The position numbers and the translations under genes were made by a program. A stretch of DNA of 64,000 nucleotides from Litorilituus sediminis (GTDB lineage Bacteria; Pseudomonadota; Gammaproteobacteria; Enterobacterales; Alteromonadaceae). The DNA lies in contig NZ_CP034759.1 in the NCBI RefSeq assembly GCF_004295665.1, positions 3,534,001-3,598,000 of the forward strand, given 5' to 3'. Under the pieces are notes generated by a model. The model did no database searches, was not told where the DNA came from, and worked only from the letters and a program-made list of their open reading frames with translations. Numbering within the stretch: the first letter of the stretch is position 1; the number at the start of each line of letters is the position of its first letter. Positions 18,466 to 28,012 of this stretch are shown piece after piece.

Positions 18466-18708
18466 ATGACAATTTTTATCATTACCTTTGGTTTTTTCCT
18501 TGTGATTGGTTTAGCCATGGCAGTAGGGTATATTTTTCAAAAGAAAGAGCTAGCCGGTAGCTGTGGTGGTTTGGCCGATGTTGGTATTGAAAAAGAATGT
18601 GATTGCGATAACCCTTGCTCTTCAAGGCTTGAGCGAGAAGCAGCAGCTAAGCTTGAAGCAGAACAAAAGCTAAATGCTAATGACAGTATTAGTGTTAAGA
18701 ATATCTAA
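18466..18708 (+). CDS. nqrM: Na+-NQR maturation factor NqrM
   Basis: 80 residues: an N-terminal membrane helix (TIFIITFGFFLVIGLAMAVG) and a short cysteine-rich domain with GSCGG and ECDCDNPCSSR. This is the NqrM (former DUF539) pattern; the factor is needed for assembly of active Na+-NQR, probably for iron delivery to the NqrD/E site through its cysteines. Located 69 bp after apbE, as in Vibrio. A bidirectional terminator follows. Confidence 0.93.
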   Translation: MTIFIITFGFFLVIGLAMAVGYIFQKKELAGSCGGLADVGIEKECDCDNPCSSRLEREAAAKLEAEQKLNANDSISVKNI

Positions 18709-18742
18709 GCTTTAATCGTTCAATACCTGCGAATTATCCATA

Positions 18743-18774
18743 AAAAAGGCTAATGTCTGTACATTAGCCTTTTT
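18743..18774. terminator. Bidirectional terminator nqrM / dxs
   Basis: AAAAAGGCTAATGT and ACATTAGCCTTTTT form a perfect 14-bp stem with a CTGT loop; A-rich and T-rich ends serve both converging transcripts. Confidence 0.9.
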
Positions 18775-18798
18775 CGTGTCTGAATAAGCATTATTAAC

Positions 18799-20661
18799 TT
18801 ATGCTATAAAAGCATTTACTTTATCAATAATGCCTTGAGCGTCTAGGCCATGCTCATGATGCATTTGCTCTTGAGTACCGTGCTTAATAAATTGATCAGG
18901 AATACCAATATTTAATACCTTAATGGCTTTACCTTGCGCTAAAAGGTATTCGTTAACACCTGAGCCAGCACCACCTGCTATGGCATTATCCTCTACGGTA
19001 ACTAAGTAGTCATGGCTATTGGCTAATTCGTCAATTAAGGATTCATCTAGCGGCTTAACAAAGCGCATGTCAACTAAGCTAGCATCTAATGCGTCGGCTG
19101 CAATATTAGCTTCTTTTAGCATAGTGCCAAAGCTAAGTAAGGCGACTTTCTTACCTTGACGTATTTCTACGCCTTTACCCAGTTCAATGGTCTCATCAAT
19201 ACTCGGTAGTGATTCGCCAGTACCGCTACCACGTGGGTATCTTACTACTGCAGGTTGTTGTAATTGATAGCCAGTATTTAACATCAATTGGCACTCACGC
19301 TCATTGGCAGGCGCCATAATAACCATATTTGGAATGCAGCGTAAAAAGCTTAAATCAAAGCTACCTTGATGCGTTGCACCGTCAGCGCCGACAATACCCG
19401 CTCTATCTACAGCAAACAGCACTGGTAAATTTTGAATAGCCACATCGTGAATAAGTTGATCGTAGCCACGTTGCAAGAAGCTTGAATAAATAGCGACAAC
19501 AGGCTTTTGACCGCCAATGGCAAGCCCGGCAGCATAAGTTACTGCGTGTTGCTCGGCAATAGCAACATCAAAGTACTGCTCAGGAAAACGCTGGCTAAAT
19601 TCCACCATGCCAGAGCCTTCACGCATAGCAGGTGTAATTGCGACTAAATCTTTATCAACTTCAGCGGTTTTACACAGCCAGTCACCGAAGATTTGTGAGT
19701 AGGTAGGTAAGCTAGGTTTACTTTTAGGCAAGTTAACCTCGCTAGGATTAAACTTAGGCACAGCATGATATTTAATTGGGTCTTGCTCTGCGGCTTGGTA
19801 GCCTTTACCTTTTTTAGTCACTATATGCAGCAATTGTGGCCCTTTAAGGCTACGCATATTTTTGATGGTATCCACTAGGCCATTGACATCGTGACCATCA
19901 ATAGGGCCGATGTAATTAAAGCCTAATTCTTCGAAAAAGGTGCTTGGCACAACCATACCTTTTAAATGCTCTTCGGCTCGGCTGGCGAGTTCCTTAATGG
20001 GTGGAATGTTTTTTAGTATGCGTTTACTGCCCTCTCTAAGGCCAGTGTATAAGCTGCCAGAGAGCATTTTTGCTAAATGGTTATTTAACGCGCCAACATT
20101 CTCTGAGATAGACATTTCATTATCATTTAAGATAACCAGCATATCTTTGTTGATATCACCGGCATGATTTAAAGCTTCAAATGCCATACCAGCAGTGATT
20201 GCGCCATCACCAATAACGGCAACCGTTTTGCGATCTTTACCTTCTTTTTCGGCGGCAACTGCTAAACCAAGTGCTGCTGAGATTGAGGTACTTGAATGGC
20301 CAACACTTAAGGTGTCATATTCACTTTCTTCGCGCCACGGAAAAGGGTGTAAACCTTCTTTTTGTCTGATGGTGTGTAATTGATCGCGTCTGCCGGTAAT
20401 AATTTTATGAGGATAAGCTTGGTGACCAACATCCCAAATTAAATGATCAAACGGTGTATCATAGACATAATGTAAGGCGACGGTTAATTCGATTGTGCCT
20501 AAACCTGAAGCAAAATGACCACTACTTTTGCTCACTGAATTAAGCAAGAAATTACGTAGCTCGTTACTTACACGGCTTAATTGCGCTTGCGGTATGTTGC
20601 GCAAGTCTTTTGGTGAGTTAATTTGTGCAAGTAAAGGGTAATCAGCAAGGTTTGTTGTCAT
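18799..20661 (-). CDS. dxs: 1-Deoxy-D-xylulose-5-phosphate synthase
   Basis: 620 residues, identical in length to E. coli Dxs. This thiamine-diphosphate enzyme condenses pyruvate with glyceraldehyde 3-phosphate to begin the MEP isoprenoid pathway. Seen: the N-terminal [12 protein letters not shown] near residues 80-91, the ThDP/Mg motif [20 protein letters not shown] with NDN downstream, and the C-terminal transketolase part [14 protein letters not shown] and YDQLIHDVA. It is third in xseB-ispA-dxs, an order shared with E. coli, linking isoprenoid building blocks to farnesyl diphosphate. Confidence 0.97.
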   Translation of the reverse strand: MTTNLADYPLLAQINSPKDLRNIPQAQLSRVSNELRNFLLNSVSKSSGHFASGLGTIELTVALHYVYDTPFDHLIWDVGHQAYPHKIITGRRDQLHTIRQKEGLHPFPWREESEYDTLSVGHSSTSISAALGLAVAAEKEGKDRKTVAVIGDGAITAGMAFEALNHAGDINKDMLVILNDNEMSISENVGALNNHLAKMLSGSLYTGLREGSKRILKNIPPIKELASRAEEHLKGMVVPSTFFEELGFNYIGPIDGHDVNGLVDTIKNMRSLKGPQLLHIVTKKGKGYQAAEQDPIKYHAVPKFNPSEVNLPKSKPSLPTYSQIFGDWLCKTAEVDKDLVAITPAMREGSGMVEFSQRFPEQYFDVAIAEQHAVTYAAGLAIGGQKPVVAIYSSFLQRGYDQLIHDVAIQNLPVLFAVDRAGIVGADGATHQGSFDLSFLRCIPNMVIMAPANERECQLMLNTGYQLQQPAVVRYPRGSGTGESLPSIDETIELGKGVEIRQGKKVALLSFGTMLKEANIAADALDASLVDMRFVKPLDESLIDELANSHDYLVTVEDNAIAGGAGSGVNEYLLAQGKAIKVLNIGIPDQFIKHGTQEQMHHEHGLDAQGIIDKVNAFIA

Positions 20662-20705
20662 GGTTTCTTAGTTTTTTTATCTATTAATAAATATTCAAGT
20701 CTAGC

Positions 20706-21596
20706 TTAGTGGCTACGCTTGACTATAAAAGTAGCAAATTCAGCTAAAGACTGACTATTGTAAGGCAAAGTGCTTAAAGCTTGAAGTGCTTGTTGATATA
20801 ACTGCTGAGCTTTTTCTTGTGCGCCCTGTAAACCAAGTAATGCAGGGTAAGTGCTTTTATTCGCTTCTAGATCAGAGCCAGCCGGTTTACCAAGCTGTTC
20901 TTCGGTTGAAGTGATATCAATAATATCGTCTTGCACTTGATAAGCTAAGCCGACGAGCTGTGCGTACTGACTTAGCGCTGCTTTATCAGACTCGGTTGTT
21001 TTGCTAGAGCATTCTGCTGCCATTAGCACAGATGCTTCAAGTAGAGCCCCTGTTTTTAAAGAGTGCAAGTGCTGTAGTTGCGTTACACTGATGGCCTTAT
21101 CTGTTGCTGCTAAATCTAATGCTTGGCCACCACACATGCCTTGATAACCAGAGGCATTAACGAGTTGTTGAATGAGTTTGATTTGCTTAGGCTTTATTTC
21201 AGGCGAAAATTCATGATTTGCTAGAATATCAAAGGCCAAGGTTTGCAGGCTATCGCCAGCTAATATCGCGGTTGCTTCATCAAAGGCTTTATGACAAGTT
21301 GGTTGACCTCGACGTAAGTCGTCATCGTCCATTGCGGGTAAATCGTCATGTAGCAATGAGTAGGCGTGTATACATTCTAAAGCCGCTGCTACAGCGTCAA
21401 TATCTTGCCTATTTGCCGCTAGCATATCGCCAGTGATGTAAGCTAAGTAGGGACGCATGCGCTTACCACCAATAAGTAGTCCATAACGCATTGCCTCAAG
21501 TAACTTTTCATCATTCACGGCAAGTTGGTTTAATTTCTCTAGCAGAAAAGCATTAATTCGCTCAGCTATGTTGGCATGGTTGCTCAGCCTGGTCAT
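20706..21596 (-). CDS. ispA: Farnesyl diphosphate synthase
   Basis: 296 residues (E. coli IspA 299). It joins isopentenyl and dimethylallyl/geranyl diphosphates to farnesyl diphosphate, precursor of quinone side chains and undecaprenyl carriers. The first aspartate-rich motif lies in SLLHDDLPAMDDDDLRRGQ near residue 85 and the second in YQVQDDIIDITS near residue 222. GGKRMRPYL near residue 46 and a lysine-threonine pair (KTGALLEAS) are also present. Its start overlaps the xseB stop by one base. Confidence 0.96.
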   Translation of the reverse strand: MTRLSNHANIAERINAFLLEKLNQLAVNDEKLLEAMRYGLLIGGKRMRPYLAYITGDMLAANRQDIDAVAAALECIHAYSLLHDDLPAMDDDDLRRGQPTCHKAFDEATAILAGDSLQTLAFDILANHEFSPEIKPKQIKLIQQLVNASGYQGMCGGQALDLAATDKAISVTQLQHLHSLKTGALLEASVLMAAECSSKTTESDKAALSQYAQLVGLAYQVQDDIIDITSTEEQLGKPAGSDLEANKSTYPALLGLQGAQEKAQQLYQQALQALSTLPYNSQSLAEFATFIVKRSH

Positions 21597-21841
21597 TACT
21601 CACTCTCACTTGTCTTAAAAGTAGACAATTGTGCTTGGCCATTATTATCAAGCAGTATTTGAACTTTTTGTTCTGCGGCTTGAAGCTTTTCTTGGCTGAC
21701 TTTACTTAACCCTAAACCTCGTTCAAATAACGCCATAGACTCTTCTAAACTGAGCTCGCCTTGTTCTAAGTTTTGTACGATTTGATCAAGTTCTGTTAAT
21801 GACTCTTCAAATGATAGGTTTTCGAGTTTCTTTTTCGCCAT
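21596..21841 (-). CDS. xseB: Exodeoxyribonuclease VII small subunit
   Basis: 81 residues, all helical, matching XseB: LSFEESLTELDQIVQNLEQG, then LSLEESMALFERGLGLSK. Several copies bind XseA to make exonuclease VII, which degrades single-stranded DNA. It is the first gene of xseB-ispA-dxs as in E. coli, with a 1-bp overlap with ispA. XseA is not in the window. Confidence 0.95.
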   Translation of the reverse strand: MAKKKLENLSFEESLTELDQIVQNLEQGELSLEESMALFERGLGLSKVSQEKLQAAEQKVQILLDNNGQAQLSTFKTSESE

Positions 21842-22102
21842 TTTGATGCCGCTTAGTTAGCTTTGCCAATGAATTTAATGTCTGCGCGCAAACTTACCTT
21901 AGCTGAGGTCATTGGTCAAATACCAGTGCTATATTTATTGTCCTTGTTTTAACTAAGTGCTTTTTTTATGATTTCAGTTAAGTTATTGAGTATATGGACG
22001 ATAATATGCTTAGAGTGACAATATAAGTAATAGCGAATAGTTTTAGCATATTGTACTATGCTTTTTATTGGCTGTTAGTATTTCGTGGTTTAGGAGAGTT
22101 TT

Positions 22103-22867
22103 GTGGATTTAGCAACCCTTATAGGTATTCTCGGTGCTATTGGTTTATTAATTATGGCAATGGTGCTATCGGGTGACATTATGATGTTTGCCGATACCCA
22201 ATCGGTGTTAATTGTATTTTGTGGCTCCATTTTCATTGTTTTATCAAATTATACCTTAGGGCAATTTTTCGGTATTGGTAAAGTGATTGTTAAAGCCTTT
22301 ATGTTTAAGCTTGAAAAGCCAGAAGAGCTTATTGAAAAAGCGGTTGATATGGCTGATGCGGCAAGAAAAGGGGGCTTTTTAGCCTTAGAGGAAGCAGAAA
22401 TTACCAACCCTTTTATGCAAAAAGGTGTAGATATGTTGGTGGATGGTCATGATGCTGATGTAGTACGAGCGACTTTACAAAAAGATATCAACTTAACCAC
22501 AGAGCGTCATGAAAAAGGCGCTGGCATGTTAATGGCGCTAGCTGATGTTGCCCCAGCTATGGGGATGATAGGTACGCTAATTGGTCTGGTTGCCATGTTA
22601 TCTAATATGGATGATCCAAAATCAATTGGCCCTGCGATGGCGGTTGCCTTATTAACCACGCTATATGGTGCGTTTTTAGCGAATGTTGTTGCCATTCCTT
22701 TAGCATCAAAATTAAAGCTGCGTTTAGAAGAAGAAAAGATGAACCAAGAGCTAGTACTTGATGCAGTTCTTGGTATTCAAGATGGTCAAAACCCGCGTGT
22801 TATTGAAGGCTTGTTGAAAAACTACTTAGCTGAAGGTAAGAGAAAAATCGATACCACTGAAGAGTAG
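22103..22867 (+). CDS. pomA: Flagellar stator protein PomA/MotA family
   Basis: 254 residues starting at GTG 22103 with GGAGAG upstream. Four hydrophobic segments with a large cytoplasmic loop between the second and third, as in MotA/PomA. The last two segments hold GMLMALADVAPAMGMIGTLIGL and MAVALLTTLYGAFLANVVAIP, which line the ion channel; the loop has charged residues used for torque (EKPEELIEKAVDMADAARK). With PomB 11 bp downstream it makes the stator. Length and PomB partner suggest the Na+-driven kind, fitting the Nqr complex upstream. Confidence 0.93.
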   Translation: MDLATLIGILGAIGLLIMAMVLSGDIMMFADTQSVLIVFCGSIFIVLSNYTLGQFFGIGKVIVKAFMFKLEKPEELIEKAVDMADAARKGGFLALEEAEITNPFMQKGVDMLVDGHDADVVRATLQKDINLTTERHEKGAGMLMALADVAPAMGMIGTLIGLVAMLSNMDDPKSIGPAMAVALLTTLYGAFLANVVAIPLASKLKLRLEEEKMNQELVLDAVLGIQDGQNPRVIEGLLKNYLAEGKRKIDTTEE

Positions 22868-22878
22868 GAGCGCTAACT

Positions 22879-23823
22879 ATGGCTGAACAACAAAAGTGTA
22901 AGTGTCCACCACCTGGGCTTCCCGCATGGATGGGCACCTTTGCTGACTTAATGTCACTGTTAATGTGCTTCTTCGTATTGTTACTATCTTTTTCTGAGAT
23001 GGATGTACTTAAGTTTAAGCAAATTGCCGGTTCGATGAAATTTGCTTTTGGTGTACAAAATAAAATTGAAGTAAAAGATATCCCTAAAGGCACCAGTATT
23101 ATTGCGCAAGAGTTTAGGCCGGGCAAACCAGAGCCAACACCAATAGAAGTAATCCAGCAGCAAACCATGGAAATGACGCAGCAAATGTTAGAATTTCAGG
23201 CGGGTGATGAAACCTCGGCTGGTGGTAGACAAGAGCAGCGCGGTACCGAGCGTGGTGGTCAATCGCAAAACACTGAAGATGCGCTTTCTGCACAAGCACT
23301 AGAGCAAGCAAAAGAGCAAATGGAGAATGCGGCGCAAGAGCAGGTTAACGAGCTGGTGAAGAAGATTGCTGAACAAATGGAGCAGCAAATTCAAGATGGT
23401 GCCATTGAGTTGGAGTCTTTGGGACAACAAATTATTATTCGTATACGAGAGAATGGTTCTTTCCCATCAGGATCTGCATTTTTACAGCCTAAGTTTAAGC
23501 CAATAATGCGTGAAATTGGAGAGTTACTCAATACCATTCCAGGTGAAATTATGGTGTCGGGTAATACCGATAATCGCGGTGTTGATTCTGAGTTATTTAG
23601 TTCAAATTGGGAGCTCTCTAGTAAACGTGCTGTCGCCATTGCCCATGAGCTAATTAAAGTACCTGGATTTGATCCTAGACGTTTAATTGTTGCTGGACAC
23701 GCTGATACAAGACCATTAGTGCCGAATACTAATGCGTTAAATAGACGTCGTAATCGTCGTGTTGAAATATCAATTAATCAAGGTAAAGCAAAAGAAACTG
23801 AGCCGATTGAAGTGATTAACTAA
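22879..23823 (+). CDS. pomB: Flagellar stator protein PomB/MotB family
   Basis: 314 residues. The short N-terminal part has CKCPPPGLPAWMGTFADLMS with the ion-binding aspartate at D23, followed by the single membrane helix LLMCFFVLLLSFSEMD. A long Q/E-rich linker (about 95-165) leads to a C-terminal OmpA-like peptidoglycan-binding domain with SGNTDNRG, LSSKRAVAIAHEL, VAGHADTRPL and NRRRNRRVEI. Such a domain fixes the stator to the cell wall. The plug/linker being glutamine-rich is slightly unusual in composition but continuous in frame. Confidence 0.93.
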   Translation: MAEQQKCKCPPPGLPAWMGTFADLMSLLMCFFVLLLSFSEMDVLKFKQIAGSMKFAFGVQNKIEVKDIPKGTSIIAQEFRPGKPEPTPIEVIQQQTMEMTQQMLEFQAGDETSAGGRQEQRGTERGGQSQNTEDALSAQALEQAKEQMENAAQEQVNELVKKIAEQMEQQIQDGAIELESLGQQIIIRIRENGSFPSGSAFLQPKFKPIMREIGELLNTIPGEIMVSGNTDNRGVDSELFSSNWELSSKRAVAIAHELIKVPGFDPRRLIVAGHADTRPLVPNTNALNRRRNRRVEISINQGKAKETEPIEVIN

Positions 23824-23842
23824 TCGTAAATTAATTATTATT

Positions 23843-23878
23843 AAGTGCCTCATGACTCAGTTATCAGGCGCTTTTTTT
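23843..23878 (+). terminator. Terminator of pomAB
   Basis: AAGTGCCT and AGGCGCTT pair with one G:U-type mismatch around a 14-nt loop and are followed by a run of T, 20 nt after the pomB stop. Confidence 0.75.
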
Positions 23879-23975
23879 ATGCCTGCCTTTGATTGTTTAA
23901 ATTAACTACTAGCCCTTGGCTATTCTCTGCTATAATGCGCGCCATTATTTTTTTGTCATGTTAGGTCAGTCGTCG

Positions 23976-25430
23976 ATGAAATTTATCGTTAAGCTTCAAG
24001 CAGAGATCACCATTAAATCTCGCCCTGTTCGTAAACGTTTTACTAAGATACTTGAGTCAAATATTAAGAATGTTTTACGTCGTGTTGATGAGCAGGTAAC
24101 TACACGTATGAATTGGGATAATGTTGAAGTGAATACTAAAGACAATAGTCCTGAAAACCGTGAACGTTTGGTTGATGCTTTAAAAAGTATTCCGGGCGTA
24201 CCTATGTTCTTAGAGGTGCAACAAACTCCTTTTACTGATTTACATGACATTTTTGAGAAAACGTTAGCTGTTCATGCAAAAACTATTGAAAATAAAAGTT
24301 TTTGTGTTCGTGTTAAGCGCACAGGTAGCCACGACTTTAACTCGCTTAAAATTGAGCAATATGTTGGCGGTGGTTTAAATCAAGCGGTTGATTCTGCCCG
24401 AGTTCAGCTTCGTAAACCTGAAGTAACCATTCGTCTTGAAGTGAAAAATAATGACCTATTTATTGTAACTGAGCGTCACCAAGGCTTAGGTGGTTTCCCT
24501 ATTGCCACGCAAGAAGACGTTTTATCTTTGATGTCAGGTGGCTTTGATTCTGGTGTTGCTAGCTACCAAATGATCAAAAAAGGCTCTCGTACCCATTACT
24601 GTTTCTTTAACTTAGGCGGTTCTGCACATGAGGTTGGTGTAAAGCAGGTGAGTTATTATTTATGGAATAAGTTTGGCGCATCACACCGAGTGAAGTTTTT
24701 TGCTGTTGATTTTGAGCCTGTTGTTGCTGAAATTTTAGAGAAAGTAGAAAACGGCCAAATGGGCGTTGTCTTAAAACGTATGATGATGCGTGCCGCTGCG
24801 AAAGTAGCTGAAAAAGCAAAAATACAAGCCTTAGTTACCGGTGAAAGTTTAGGGCAAGTCTCTAGTCAAACCTTAACAAATTTAAATGTAATTAATCGCG
24901 TTACCGATACCTTAATATTAAGACCGCTAGCGGCTTACGATAAGCAAGATATTATTGATATAGCACGTGATATTGGTACTGAAGATTTTGCGAAAACTAT
25001 TCCTGAGTACTGTGGTGTTATTTCAAAGAAACCAACGGTAAAAGCGGTTTTATCTAAAGTTGAAGCAGAAGAAGATAATTTCGATTTTACTATTCTAGAT
25101 AAGGTTGTTGCAGAAACACGCGTATTAGATATTCGTGATATAGGTAAAGAAACCGAAGAAGAAGTGCGCGCAGTTGAGCAAGTAGAGCATATTGCTGAAA
25201 ACGCAGTTGTGCTTGATATTCGTAGCCCAGAAGAAGAAGATGAAAATCCGCTGGAAATCGATGGCGTTGATGTAAAACACATCCCATTTTATAAGCTAGC
25301 GACTCAGTTTGGTGATTTAGATATGAGTAAAGAATATCTTCTTTATTGTGATCACGGCGTGATGAGTAAACTGCAAGCGCTATACTTACACGATAACGGC
25401 TTTAATAACGTTAAGGTTTACCGTCCGTAA
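23976..25430 (+). CDS. thiI: tRNA 4-thiouridine synthase ThiI
   Basis: 484 residues from the ATG at 23976, where the family start [19 protein letters not shown] begins; the reading frame upstream (to 23916) is unlike the family. Domain order is ferredoxin-like and THUMP (about 1-165), adenylating domain with the P-loop-like [16 protein letters not shown], then a C-terminal rhodanese domain. The two working cysteines are seen in YCGVISKKP and [11 protein letters not shown]. It makes s4U8 in tRNA and can supply sulphur for thiamine thiazole. The rhodanese extension shows the long, enterobacterial type. Confidence 0.95.
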   Translation: MKFIVKLQAEITIKSRPVRKRFTKILESNIKNVLRRVDEQVTTRMNWDNVEVNTKDNSPENRERLVDALKSIPGVPMFLEVQQTPFTDLHDIFEKTLAVHAKTIENKSFCVRVKRTGSHDFNSLKIEQYVGGGLNQAVDSARVQLRKPEVTIRLEVKNNDLFIVTERHQGLGGFPIATQEDVLSLMSGGFDSGVASYQMIKKGSRTHYCFFNLGGSAHEVGVKQVSYYLWNKFGASHRVKFFAVDFEPVVAEILEKVENGQMGVVLKRMMMRAAAKVAEKAKIQALVTGESLGQVSSQTLTNLNVINRVTDTLILRPLAAYDKQDIIDIARDIGTEDFAKTIPEYCGVISKKPTVKAVLSKVEAEEDNFDFTILDKVVAETRVLDIRDIGKETEEEVRAVEQVEHIAENAVVLDIRSPEEEDENPLEIDGVDVKHIPFYKLATQFGDLDMSKEYLLYCDHGVMSKLQALYLHDNGFNNVKVYRP

Positions 25431-25435
25431 ACTTG

Positions 25436-26386
25436 TTAGCTTAACGACTTTACTTGTTGCCACATGAGTGAATTTTGCGGGGTGGCAACATGGTGTTTCT
25501 TACCTAAACGGTGAATATAGCCGTTAATGTAATCCACCTCAGTTTCTCTACCAGCTAAGATATCGCTACGCATAGAGGAACAATTAGTCGCCGTTGCTTT
25601 GGCAACCTCATATACTTTTGTTAGCAATTGCTCGCTGCTCAGTACTATGTGCTCTTTATGGGCAACGGCACATACTTCTGTAATTATTGCCGTTATTTCT
25701 TCGCGGTAAATTGCTTTGCCAACATCGCCATTGGGAATATTGTGAATTGCCGTTATCGGGTTAATGGCACAATTTATGGCAAGTTTTAGCCACTGTTTTT
25801 CTGCTATTTTTTCCTGAAAGTTGACTTCTGGCAGTGCGGTGTTAAGTAGTTGAATGAGTTGGTTGTAGGCTTCTTTAGTTATTATCTTACTGTTGTTATG
25901 CAAAAAGCCAAAGTCGCTAACGCCTAAGCCAGTGTGCTTAATTGTTAATGGCGCTTGTTTAAGGCTGCCATGGGTCGTTAGTAAAGCGGCAAATGCATGT
26001 GTAGATAGTACTTTTTTAGAAATTTGCTCAAAGGTACCCATACCGTTATGCGCTAAAATAAATAGTGCTGGTTTATCGGTTTTATTGGCTAGTTGCTTTA
26101 TGGTAGTAAGGGTTTGGTAAGACTTTACACATAACAAAAAAACATCTGCACAGGCAATATCAGCTGCTAGCGTATAGTGGATATCACCCGTGAAGCTAGC
26201 TTTACTTTGATAGGGGGTAAACTGGTAGGTATCAAGTGTTTGCTTGTCTTGTTTAGATGAGAGTAAGCTCAGCTTATTTATGCTTGCTTGTTTATTGTTT
26301 TTTATCGCTTGATTAATATGGTGGTACCAAAGTAAGCCCATCGCACCTTGACCAACAATTACCATATTCTGCATTGTATTATTCAT
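25436..26386 (-). CDS. panE: 2-Dehydropantoate 2-reductase
   Basis: 316 residues. The N-terminal NADP site is VIVGQGAMGLLW, and the C-terminal ketopantoate reductase domain carries the catalytic lysine in EKQWLKLAINCAINPITAI. CSSMRSDILAGRETEVDYINGY is the family signature near residue 270. It reduces ketopantoate to pantoate for coenzyme A synthesis. It faces thiI tail to tail with a 5-bp gap and lies 8 bp after the VanZ-like gene, probably on the same transcript. Confidence 0.9.
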   Translation of the reverse strand: MNNTMQNMVIVGQGAMGLLWYHHINQAIKNNKQASINKLSLLSSKQDKQTLDTYQFTPYQSKASFTGDIHYTLAADIACADVFLLCVKSYQTLTTIKQLANKTDKPALFILAHNGMGTFEQISKKVLSTHAFAALLTTHGSLKQAPLTIKHTGLGVSDFGFLHNNSKIITKEAYNQLIQLLNTALPEVNFQEKIAEKQWLKLAINCAINPITAIHNIPNGDVGKAIYREEITAIITEVCAVAHKEHIVLSSEQLLTKVYEVAKATATNCSSMRSDILAGRETEVDYINGYIHRLGKKHHVATPQNSLMWQQVKSLS

Positions 26387-26394
26387 TTAGTGTC

Positions 26395-26802
26395 TTAGTT
26401 TGATAGATTAATGTGCTTGGCTGAGGCTTTCTTTTGTCGAGTTAACTTAACTAGGTAGCTGTAAGTTAATTTGGTGAAGGCAAAAAAGAGTATACCGGCA
26501 ACATCAGCTAGAAAATCAATAAGCTCACCATTTCTAAAACCTAAATAAAGTTGCCCTAGCTCAGTTAATCCGCCGTAAAAACTTAAGGTTAAGATTGTGA
26601 TTGTCAGTGGCACTTTAATAAGAGAGTGAACTAACCATGAGAGAATAAAAAAACTGGTAAAGTGACCTATGGTATCAATTTGTGGATAGCGAATATTACT
26701 CGTGAATATATTGAGTAAGTTAGGGGATAACGCCACTACCACAGAGATAAAGCAAACAGCTAAAACAAGTGAAATAAGCCAAAAAGGCTGACGAATTTTC
26801 AA
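26395..26802 (-). CDS. VanZ-like membrane protein
   Basis: 135 residues with four hydrophobic segments. The VanZ-like pattern is seen: IDTIGHFTSFFILSWL, then YGGLTELGQLYLGFRNGE and DFLADVAGILFF. The VanZ group includes glycopeptide-resistance accessory proteins, but short stand-alone members like this one are common and have no assigned role; resistance should not be inferred. It lies just upstream of panE. Confidence 0.78.
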   Translation of the reverse strand: MKIRQPFWLISLVLAVCFISVVVALSPNLLNIFTSNIRYPQIDTIGHFTSFFILSWLVHSLIKVPLTITILTLSFYGGLTELGQLYLGFRNGELIDFLADVAGILFFAFTKLTYSYLVKLTRQKKASAKHINLSN

Positions 26803-26862
26803 AAAACTCAGGCCGCAATTAATTATGTTGCTTAAATGGTAACATGGTTTTTATGACTTTTC

Positions 26863-26890
26863 TTGCTCGCTCTTAAAGCTTGCGTATAAT
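26863..26890 (+). promoter_or_regulatory. Candidate sigma-70 promoter of yajQ
   Basis: TTGCTC (26863-26868), 16-nt spacer, TATAAT (26885-26890), 37 nt ahead of the yajQ ATG. Confidence 0.65.
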
Positions 26891-26926
26891 AGCTGGCATA
26901 TTGAAAAGACTAGAAAGAGATTGATT

Positions 26927-27409
26927 ATGCCTTCAATGGATATTGTATCGGAAATTAACTTAGAAGAAGTACGTAATGCGGTTGAAAACTCGACTAAAGA
27001 GTTAAGCCGACGCTTTGACTTTAATGGTGTTGAAGCAAGCTTTGAGTGGAAAAAACCTAATGTTATTATAAAAGCAGAAGGTGACTTTCAGGTTAAGCAA
27101 TTGTGCGACATTTTACGTAGTCAATTAACTAAGCGTAAAATTGATGCCAAGGCGATGTCGTTAGGAAATACCGATCACAGCGGAAAAACTTTTACTCAGC
27201 ATGTGACTTTTCAAGAAGGCATTGAGCAAGATGTCGCTAAGAAAATTGTAAAACTGATCAAAGCTGAAAAAATGAAAGTTCAAGCAGCGATTCAGGGTGA
27301 TAAGTTACGTGTAACAGGTAAAAAGCGTGATGATTTACAAGCCGTAATGCGCTTAGTAAAAGAAGCTGACCTGAGCCAATCATTCCAGTTTAATAATTTT
27401 AAAGACTAA
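26927..27409 (+). CDS. yajQ: YajQ family protein (UPF0234)
   Basis: 160 residues from the ATG at 26927; the family start [20 protein letters not shown] begins there, and the TTG two codons upstream is unnecessary. Two tandem alpha/beta RNA-binding-like domains. Conserved [12 protein letters not shown] and [17 protein letters not shown] are visible. YajQ proteins bind nucleotides or RNA, and some bind cyclic di-GMP; the role in this organism is open. It is monocistronic, with its own promoter and a strong terminator. Confidence 0.93.
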   Translation: MPSMDIVSEINLEEVRNAVENSTKELSRRFDFNGVEASFEWKKPNVIIKAEGDFQVKQLCDILRSQLTKRKIDAKAMSLGNTDHSGKTFTQHVTFQEGIEQDVAKKIVKLIKAEKMKVQAAIQGDKLRVTGKKRDDLQAVMRLVKEADLSQSFQFNNFKD

Positions 27410-27430
27410 TCATAGCGTTAGTGTATTGAG

Positions 27431-27465
27431 AACTAAAAAAGGTGCTTGGAGCACCTTTTTTAGTT
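27431..27465. terminator. Bidirectional terminator yajQ / slyD
   Basis: A perfect 16-bp inverted repeat, AACTAAAAAAGGTGCT / AGCACCTTTTTTAGTT, around a 3-nt TGG gap, between converging genes. Works in both directions. Confidence 0.93.
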
Positions 27466-27493
27466 GTAAGTATGACCTGTCGTTACCGACTAA

Positions 27494-27982
27494 TTAGTGG
27501 TTATGACCACAACCACCTTCAGCGTGTACATGACCATGCTCTAGTTCTTCAGCCGTTGCTTCACGTACTTCAAGTATTTCAACGTCAAAGCTTAAGTCAA
27601 TGCCAGCAAGCGGGTGATTACCATCAACGGTTACTTCATCTTCTGTAACATCGATAACAATTACCGTTTGTTCGCCATCATCGGTTGTCGCACGTAGCTG
27701 TGTACCTACCGCTAATTCTTCAACACCCTGCATTACCTCTTTCGGCACCGTTTGTACGTATTCGTCATGACGAGGACCATAAGCTTGCTCACAGCTAACA
27801 CTAACTTCAAACTTATCACCTTGCTGGTGACCTTCTAAGGCGTTTTCTAAGCCAGGAATCAAGTAGCCTGTACCTTGGATGATAGCCATAGGTTGGCCAT
27901 CATAAGAGCTGTCGATTAATGTACCTTCGCTATCAGATACGGCGTAGTGCATAACTACAACTGTGTTATTGGTAATTTTCAT
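27494..27982 (-). CDS. slyD: FKBP-type peptidyl-prolyl isomerase SlyD
   Basis: 162 residues. The FKBP domain is split by an insert-in-flap chaperone domain, as in SlyD: VVMHYAVSDSEGTLIDSSYD, GLENALEGHQQGD, then CEQAYGPRHDEYVQTVPKE and VDGNHPLAGIDLSFDVEIL. The metal-binding tail is short but present (HGHVHAEGGCGHNH), four His in EHGHVHAEG and a Cys, suitable for nickel. The protein acts in cytoplasmic folding and nickel delivery to hydrogenase in some bacteria. The tail is much shorter than in E. coli. Confidence 0.93.
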   Translation of the reverse strand: MKITNNTVVVMHYAVSDSEGTLIDSSYDGQPMAIIQGTGYLIPGLENALEGHQQGDKFEVSVSCEQAYGPRHDEYVQTVPKEVMQGVEELAVGTQLRATTDDGEQTVIVIDVTEDEVTVDGNHPLAGIDLSFDVEILEVREATAEELEHGHVHAEGGCGHNH

Positions 27983-28012
27983 AGGAGTTTCCTTAAGTTA
28001 AATTCTTTATTT

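Noticed and set aside
23916..23975. Longer thiI reading frame
   Set aside because: The extra 20 residues do not resemble ThiI; the family start is at 23976.
26395..26802. Glycopeptide resistance gene (VanZ)
   Set aside because: Only a VanZ-like fold; no vanHAX genes nearby, and such short proteins are common in Gram-negatives.
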